Shown: positions 58,149 through 64,000 of the stretch, in pieces
How the letters are laid out: every line of letters starts with the position of its first letter
How positions within the stretch are numbered: the first letter of the stretch is position 1
DNA from: Porodaedalea pini
Taxonomy: Eukaryota; Basidiomycota; Agaricomycetes; Hymenochaetales; Hymenochaetaceae
Assembly (NCBI GenBank): GCA_002794775.1
Contig: NBAY01000001.1
Coordinates: 2,480,001-2,544,000, forward strand
Length of the DNA stretch: 64,000 nucleotides
Reading direction: 5' to 3'
The notes under the pieces: generated by a model
What the model was told of the DNA's origin: nothing
Databases searched by the model: none
The model's input: the letters and a program-made list of their open reading frames with translations, nothing else
Translations under genes and position numbers: made by a program

Positions 58149-59916
58149 ATGAAGGTACCCATCCTTGGTGCAACTGGTTTTATTGGGTGAGTAGCAGCAC
58201 TTAATATGTAGTCTTGTTGCTACTAGATCATGCTAGCTGAATGACTGCACCATCACAGGTTCCCCACCACTCAAGCATTTGTGCACAGCGGCCATGAGGT
58301 GTATGGTCAGACCTAAAATACCAGAAAGACAAAGCTCCTTGCATCAGAAGAGAGTACATCTTTATCTAATCTTGACTCCTTGATGCCTCCATTGCTAATA
58401 CATCTGAATGCATTGCTTGATCTTCAGTTATCCCTGTCATTGCTGATCCCTCTAAAGGTGAGGAGTGGGCAGCCATTGTGGAGAAAGTCAATGTCAGTAA
58501 GTGAGGCTAGTGATGACAATATTATATTAGGTTTAATTCTGGTCATATCTGTCTTATCAGTGGTTGACTGTATTGGTGGCATGGACATCAAGACTATCTC
58601 GCAATATGTCTTTGATGTCACCTCTGATGCCACCAAGAAAATGCATGGGACCTCTGTGCCTCTGACTGACATACATCTACTGCTCAGGTCCATCATTTCC
58701 TCACTCTCTCTTATATCTTCCAGTCACCAAACTCTTACCCTCTTCCTTTTTATTTAAAAAATCTTTGATATTCCTAGGCACATGGGTGCATGGTGAGGAC
58801 TGCACAAACACAATGTCGGAGCATGCTGTGCCACAGAACATGACACCACTCATTGCGTGGCACATCACACAGGAGCAGAGGGTGCTCACTGCATCTGAGG
58901 CCAGCACACTGAATGGCATTGTTGTGCACCTGTCACTGCTCTACGGCTGCTCTGGCTCGATAGTCACCATGCTCTTCACTGCTGCATCAGAAGTGGCAGT
59001 GCATGGCAGTGTGCTCAAATGGGCCAGCAGAAAGGGCGGCCACTGGTCACTCATCCATGTCAATGACCTCATGGATCTGTTCATCCATATTGCTGAGGCA
59101 GCACATCATCTCAATCTCAACCCTCAATGAGCTAAGGCCCTGTTTGGACATTGCCACTTTTGGCTTGGCATCCTATAAAATTTGAAGGCTGAGTCTTTCC
59201 CCATGATTTCCAGAGACCATGTGCATGATTTGCACCTGGTAACCATGGCTCAGTCTTTATTTTTTGTCACTCATGTTACTATCTCATTTATATAATTATT
59301 TTTCATGCTTTTGTGAGCGGCCATCGCATGCCTGCCTCTGCACCCAACTCTCGTGTGTGCCAACTGCAACCCCATTAACAAAGGTCTAAACCAGGCTGAT
59401 ATTATAAGTTATTTCTCTTAAAGTGTCCTTTGCAACTATTTAACAGCTGAAAATAATGTAAATGTCTTCACCTGTGCATGTGGGTCTTGACATTGGATTG
59501 CATGAGATAGCATTCCATAAATGGAAATAACTTTATTTATTTATTATGCAATAATGCAGACAAGCATAAGCATTGACCAATGTGTCCACTGAGGCCAATG
59601 CTTATACACAGGTTTGACTGTAGTGATAGCTGAGCTTCAAGCAGGACAACAAATGTGTGGCATCTAGTGCTTTCAGGCCAAAGGGAGTAACTATGACATA
59701 ATGTGACTATGTGTGACTACCTTTTTCCCATGATCTTGGCTTTCTTGCATTGCTCAGTCTTTGGAGCCCAGGCCAGAAATGGCAATGTCCAAACAGGGCC
59801 TAAAATGCTTTCTCCATAACAGGCCCCGATGTGCAAGGGAGTTATCTTTGATGCAACAAACTCCTACACTGAATCCATCAATGACATCCTCAACAGTGTC
59901 GTACATGTCGCCAGTG
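58149..59916 (+). pseudogene. Epimerase-like pseudogene (copy of the gene at 32366)
   Basis: Start MKVPILGATGFIG at 58149 and the same exon order as the source gene (SGHEVYGQT, VVDCIGGMDIKTISQYVFDV, GTWVHGEDCTN, LNGIVVHLSLLYGCSGSI, HWSLIHVNDLMDLF). A TAA replaces CGA within exon 2 near 58314. The frame around TQEQRVLTASEA is correct here, unlike in the source gene. The 3' end is lost to a copia insertion. Confidence 0.88.
59136..59800. mobile_element. PIF/Harbinger-like MITE (665 bp)
   Basis: Ends GGCCCTGTTTGGACATTGCC at 59136 and its reverse complement ending at 59800; similarity extends to about 33 bp with a few mismatches. It is flanked by a TAA target duplication (59133-59135 and 59801-59803). 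The empty site is present in block B (gagctaaaaatgct near 33338). TAA duplication and terminus fit PIF/Harbinger (Tourist-like) elements. No transposase encoded. Confidence 0.9.
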
Positions 59917-60437
59917 TAGGATTTGGTAAGATGAGTGCACAATGAATACCTAACACAAAGTAAGTATACTTAGTCATTTGTGTGATTGCGAACATCTATA
60001 ATATTCACCTAACACAAAGTAAGTATACTACAGGTGAATAGCACATAAGTAATGTACAATATAATGAAAATAAAGTAGAAAGTAGCTCACCTCAGTCGTT
60101 TGCATGATTGCAAACATCTGAGGTGATAGTACAATATAATACAACTATTTATGTGTTTTTGAGACTCTCGAATGTTTTGGATAGTGATAATCAAGTGAAA
60201 TAAATGAGACATATCTTAGCCTATAGTTCATATGTCCGTAACATCGTCCGTTATGGATTTCGTGTGTTGTGCCAGTTCCGTTTGTTCTGTGTGGAGCAGA
60301 TGTCAATCTTCCGTGTCTCGCAAGTGGGGGATCTGCATCTCAGTTCAGGTAACTGAGAATCCCAGGCACCGAGTCTCAGAATGGAGAGTCGCCTCACATT
60401 AGCCGAGTCAGGGTTCCACCAGCTTGCTATTCCAACA
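59915..60437 (-). repeat. 3' LTR of a Ty1/copia element
   Basis: 523 bp, minus orientation, TGTTGGAATA at 60437 to CCTACA at 59915. It is preceded on the minus strand by the purine tract gaaggggag. It contains two direct copies of a sequence with acttactttgtgttaggt (complement near 59947 and 60003). Confidence 0.8.
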
Positions 60438-63400
60438 CTCCCCTTCAAGCCATATGGAGCCCAAGTTCGGCAGCAAAGTGTTTGACTTTAAGCGACAGTA
60501 GAGCTTTTGTGAGCATGTCAGCTATCATGTCAGCTGTAGGGCAGTAAACTAAGCAGATTGTACCATTTTCGCATACCCAATGAAGGAAGTAGTAACAGAT
60601 ATCAATATGTTTTGTATGCATGTGGAATTGGTGATCTTTTGTAAGAGTGATTGTGGATTGGTTGTCCGAGAATATAGGTGTCGGTCCTTTTATCTGCTCA
60701 AAAATTTGAGATATAAGTTGGCGAAGCCACAAAGCTTCCTTTGCTGCATGTGTTGCAGCAACATATTTGCTCTTGGTTGTAGATAGAGAAATAATCTCCT
60801 GTCATTTAGAATACCAGGAGATGGCTCTGCCATTGATTAAGAAAGCATTACTTGAGATTGCATGCCTGTCCTCCTGCATACTTCTGTCCATGTCTCCGTA
60901 CCCCTTCAGTGATCCTTCCTTCACCCCTCCATAAGTGAGCCAAAGGTTTCTCATACCTTTGAGATATGAATTGGTCCTGGGTTTATTGAGAATCTGGACA
61001 ATAGTGTGATGGCAAAGGCAATATCAGGTCTGGTAGCCATCACTGCATACATTAGAGACCCTACTGCTTCACAGTATGGAGCATTGTGCATCACAGCGTG
61101 ATCTTGGCTGTTGACGGTGCTTGTGAGCTATGTAAGTGGATATTAGGGTCCATAGGTGTTGATACAGCCTTTAGCTCATTGAAATTGAATCATTGTAATA
61201 TATCATCGATGTATGCGGCCTGAGATAAACATATTGTCTTGTGGTCATGGTTGTGTTTTATCTTGATGCCTAGTAGCCAGTGTGCAGGTCCCAAATCAGT
61301 GATTTTGATGAAGCTAGATAGACGGCCTTTGAGTTTAGAGATTTGCTTCTGCTCTGAGGCAGCGATAGTGCAGTCATCCACATGGACAATGATCACAATT
61401 ACCCCGCTGTAGCACTCAATTTGCACTTAGGCGTCAGCCATCCCAGCATACCACCCACCTTATTTATTACTATATACAGATACAAACCCCATAAACACGG
61501 TCAAGCATTTCATTTCATCACTTTCTATCCTACACTTTGCTTCTCATGCACTCAAATGGTCACACTAGACCATTCGAGCATCAGTATACCTTTGAAGGTC
61601 TCATAATATCCCTTAGTAACCTCATAAATACGTTCAAATACCTTCATACACCCATTCGAACACTCATACCACTTCCTATTCACACTCGAACACTTTGTTT
61701 CCTTTATATTCATTCCATATCCCACTATATATGTGCTCGAGCACTCTTTCCACTCCACATGCACTTGTTCAAATGCTTGTAGCACAGCCGGATCACACAT
61801 TTGGGGACAGGGAAAGTGAGGTATTCGAGCATGGGTCTCTCAAGTGGTCCTCAGACCATTGATGGTCAATGTGTCATGCTCAAATGACTGGATTGCATCA
61901 TTCCCTGGGTTCTCCATGTGGTTCGAGCATTATTTATCATCGTCTATCACTCCCATGATGTGCATTCGTTGCCATCATGCCCTTAGGGACGTTCGGGGAC
62001 GTTCAAAAGGAGTTGTTTGGAGCACACATGATAAGGTTCTTGGTTTCATTGGTCTCTTTGTTGATGTCGAACCATTATTCCCCTTCGAGTCTGTGATTTA
62101 TCATGCTCTCAAGTCATTCCATCCCTAACACATGATTATCCTGACTTGAACATGCACTGCACACACTCCTCTACCTCCGTATGTGCACTCGACTTTGGTA
62201 CCAAGCTCATTTTGCCTATAGTATAAATAGTGCACACCTTTGTACTTGTTCTGCAGAGAAAATACAGCCCCAGATCACTCCACAGTACACATTTCAAGTC
62301 TCATAAGTCATTCGCACCTTCAGATCACCTCTGCTCAGCTCTACCAAACTTCCTCAACTGCTTGAATAGCATGTTCAATTCATCACATATGCTTGAAATT
62401 GGTATTCCAAGGCTTTGAGCACCAGACACACCCAACAGGGTATTGTACCTGCATATCCCCATCACCCCACATGTTCGCAACCTACTAAGAAGCCACTTGA
62501 GCATATTGGAGTATGTGTGAAGGTTCTCGAGCACATTTTCGAGTGCATTTGAATGCTCGACGAGTGCCAACCGGAGATTCAAATCACCCGAGGCAGTTTG
62601 ATACAGCCCTGCACCTACCTCAACTTCAGATTTCAATTGTTCAAGTCACAGGGTCTGCGTTGGGAGCTCAATTCTAATGAATTCGAGCACTTTGGCAAAG
62701 CCTCTGGACCAGTAGAGCCACCATTTCAAATGTTCAATCACTCCATTTCTATTTGGTTGTCCTTCCTTGACTATCGAGTCACCACAGTCTCCCTTGGGAA
62801 GAATATAGATTTGCCCTCGAGTCAACCATTCAGTCCACAAAAGAGTCTGCATCGTGATACTGCATTTGTCATGCTGAAAGAAGGCTCCTTGATTGACATC
62901 ACACCACGTAAGTCTGAGCTGATCGATGAATATCCAAGTGAGTTTCTTATACCATTTTTGGCCTGCTTGCTTCAACCCATATAGTGGTCATTTAAGTCTC
63001 AAAACTGTTCCTTCCTCATTAGTTGTCGAATATCCTGGAGGTTGACACATATATATGACTTCATCACCATCAAGATCTCCATTTAGGTAGGCACCTTTGA
63101 TGTCTATTTGTTCCAGCTCAAGATTCAAGTGTGCAGCCATTGCTAAGACCATTTGAATGGTTGCAAGTTTGGCTACCAGCATGTACGTGTCAAAATAATC
63201 TATTCCTGGGACTTGGCTAAATCCTTGAGCAACAAGACGTGCCTTTCTGCATATGACGTTTCCGGCCACGTCCTTTTTAATCTTGAATACCCATTTGGAT
63301 CCTATGATATTGGTGCCAACAGGAGGTTTTTCGTGTACCCATGTACCAGCTGTATGGAGCGTATTTAGCTCCTCCTCTATTGCTCTCTCCCATTCTCCCC

Positions 63401-64000
63401 ATTCCAGTAGCCTCCTTGCTTCTGCAAGTGTTCATGGCTCTATTCCCTCCTCTTCACTAACTGCGGCTTTGAGTGCATATTCTTGGTCATAATCTTCAAT
63501 GAGTAGGTTTGCTTCCTCTCTTTCTTCTTTGATCACATTTGTTCTCATGTCACAAGGTACAGGATCATCTCAACGCATGTAGGTCGCCACTCCTTTGCTG
63601 GCACGGATGTGTTGAAGGTAAGCAGAGGGTTTGTGAATACGCTGTGAGTGGCACTCAACTTGGTCCACAGCAAGTGGTGTCCCAGGTTGCAGATCAGGTG
63701 TCTCCGCAGTTGCATTATCTGTCGTATCAATCAGCTCTGGTGCATTTTCTGGAACCTGTGGTGTTGACTCCAGTGTAGGAATCATCGTACCTGGCATTGA
63801 TGAGTGCAATTGTGGTGAGTCTATCAATATTTCATCATTTTTCTTGTCTTTTTCAAGATTTTCAATATTGTCATCAAAATCAGGTCTCTCTTCATTATGG
63901 AGGTCAATTGGAGTAAAGTATATGCTTTGCTCGACCGTTACTGTGTGGGTTTGAGGCCAATAAACATGAGAGCCATTTGAGGTAAAGTCATAGCCAACCC
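60438..64000 (-). pseudogene. pol: Ty1/copia Pol, decayed, running off the right edge
   Basis: Minus-strand reading in order from the right edge: WVGYDFTSNGSHVYWP-type integrase end (63990-63920); RT start EWERAIEEELNTLHTAGTWV, IIGSKWVFKIKKD, ARLVAQGFSQVPGIDYFDTY (63420-63180), QIDIKGAYLNGDLDG, PLYGLKQAGQKWYKKL (62990-62940); then after an insertion the catalytic IIVHVDDCTIAA and PAHWLLGIKIK (61400-61250); RNase H SDNQSTITLTKDHQFHMHTK and DMLTKALLSLKVKHFAAELG (60680-60460). Stops occur where family members have Arg: TGA before TLAEARRLLEW (near 63433) and before PLYGLKQ (near 62993). The element is defective. The 5' LTR lies outside the window. Confidence 0.85.
61417..62861. mobile_element. 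1.45-kb insertion of unknown type inside copia RT
   Basis: Splits the RT frame between FFQHDK (ends about 62867) and CYSGVIVIIVHVDD (starts about 61413). Flanked by gcact (61412-61416) and gcatt (62862-62866), a possible 5-bp duplication with one transition. No protein frame recognised, and ends do not pair as inverted repeats. It contains a promoter-like tatagtataaatag at 62216-62229 and many scattered tcgagca/tcgaaca words. Could be a solo LTR of another family; boundaries are approximate. Confidence 0.5.

Larger units (their letters stand above)
58093..59916. repeat. Duplicated block B' (decayed copy of 32301-33456)
   Basis: Same order as block B from the TATA box through the last exon, but with CpG widely replaced by TpG/CpA and interrupted at 59136-59800 by a small DNA transposon. 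It ends where a copia LTR begins. Confidence 0.88.

Noticed and set aside
1..64000. CRISPR arrays, bacterial operons, rRNA or tRNA genes
   Set aside because: Spliced genes and LTR elements show eukaryotic DNA; no spacer-repeat array or convincing cloverleaf was found by eye.

Overview
The window looks like nuclear DNA of a filamentous basidiomycete, most likely an agaricomycete. Protein-coding genes are cut by many short introns (about 45-70 nt), often with GTGAGT, GTAAGT or GTGCGT donors. A basidiomycete-style F-box protein is present, and the right half is a nest of LTR retrotransposons. There are no operons, ribosome binding sites or CRISPR arrays. Gene models were built by hand from reading frames, splice signals and remembered family signatures; no database search was possible.

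Genic left half (1-37 kb). In order: a partial acid-sphingomyelinase-like gene (minus, 1-3207); a wrecked flavin monooxygenase pseudogene (3.5-5.2 kb); an F-box gene (minus, 5.7-6.9 kb); a 1.08-kb inverted repeat (7320-8395); ornithine aminotransferase (plus, 9492-11702, 12 exons); the phosphatidylethanolamine methyltransferase CHO2 (minus, 12549-16367, 16 exons, 1008 aa); a membrane-anchored GH3 beta-glucosidase (plus, 16802-20310); an ALKBH6-type 2-oxoglutarate dioxygenase (minus, 20986-22354); the neddylation factor DCN1 (plus, 22746-24319); a probable RNase P/MRP subunit POP8 (minus, about 25.7-26.3 kb); an unrecognised 860-aa low-complexity protein (plus, 26757-29489); a frame-broken NAD(P)-binding epimerase-like gene (plus, 32366-33625); and a 20-exon amino-acid/GABA-type permease (minus, 34106-37055). 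For OAT, CHO2, GH3, ALKBH6, DCN1, the permease and the 860-aa protein the summed exons are a multiple of three.

Repeat-rich right half (37-64 kb). A block at 30.6-33.5 kb (parts A and B) recurs in the same order and orientation as A' (37377-39209) and B' (58093-59916). In the copies CpG is widely converted to TpG/CpA, and a 19-kb retrotransposon nest now separates A' from B'. The nest holds a solo LTR with a 5-bp target duplication (39593-46259), split by a nearly intact Ty3/gypsy chromovirus (copy 1, 39630-45825). Beyond it lie a truncated inverted relative (copy 3, 46976-47751) and a decayed second chromovirus (copy 2, 47752-58092). Copy 2 is interrupted by a young 4.06-kb element with 989-bp LTRs that encodes only a Gag-like zinc-knuckle protein (50223-54283). 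A' and B' each carry a small DNA transposon (hAT-like 37447-38189; Harbinger-like 59136-59800). B' is cut by a Ty1/copia element on the minus strand that runs off the right edge.

The most notable signals are: (1) an 11-nt self-priming pair in the chromoviruses, as in Tf1/sushi elements; (2) a G-GGT-TTT slippery site at the gag/pol overlap of copy 1; (3) the young gag-only LTR element; (4) premature stops in copy 2 that, by comparison with copy 1, are all CGA-to-TGA; (5) microexons of 3, 6, 10, 13 and 14 nt in host genes, plus several GC-AG introns.
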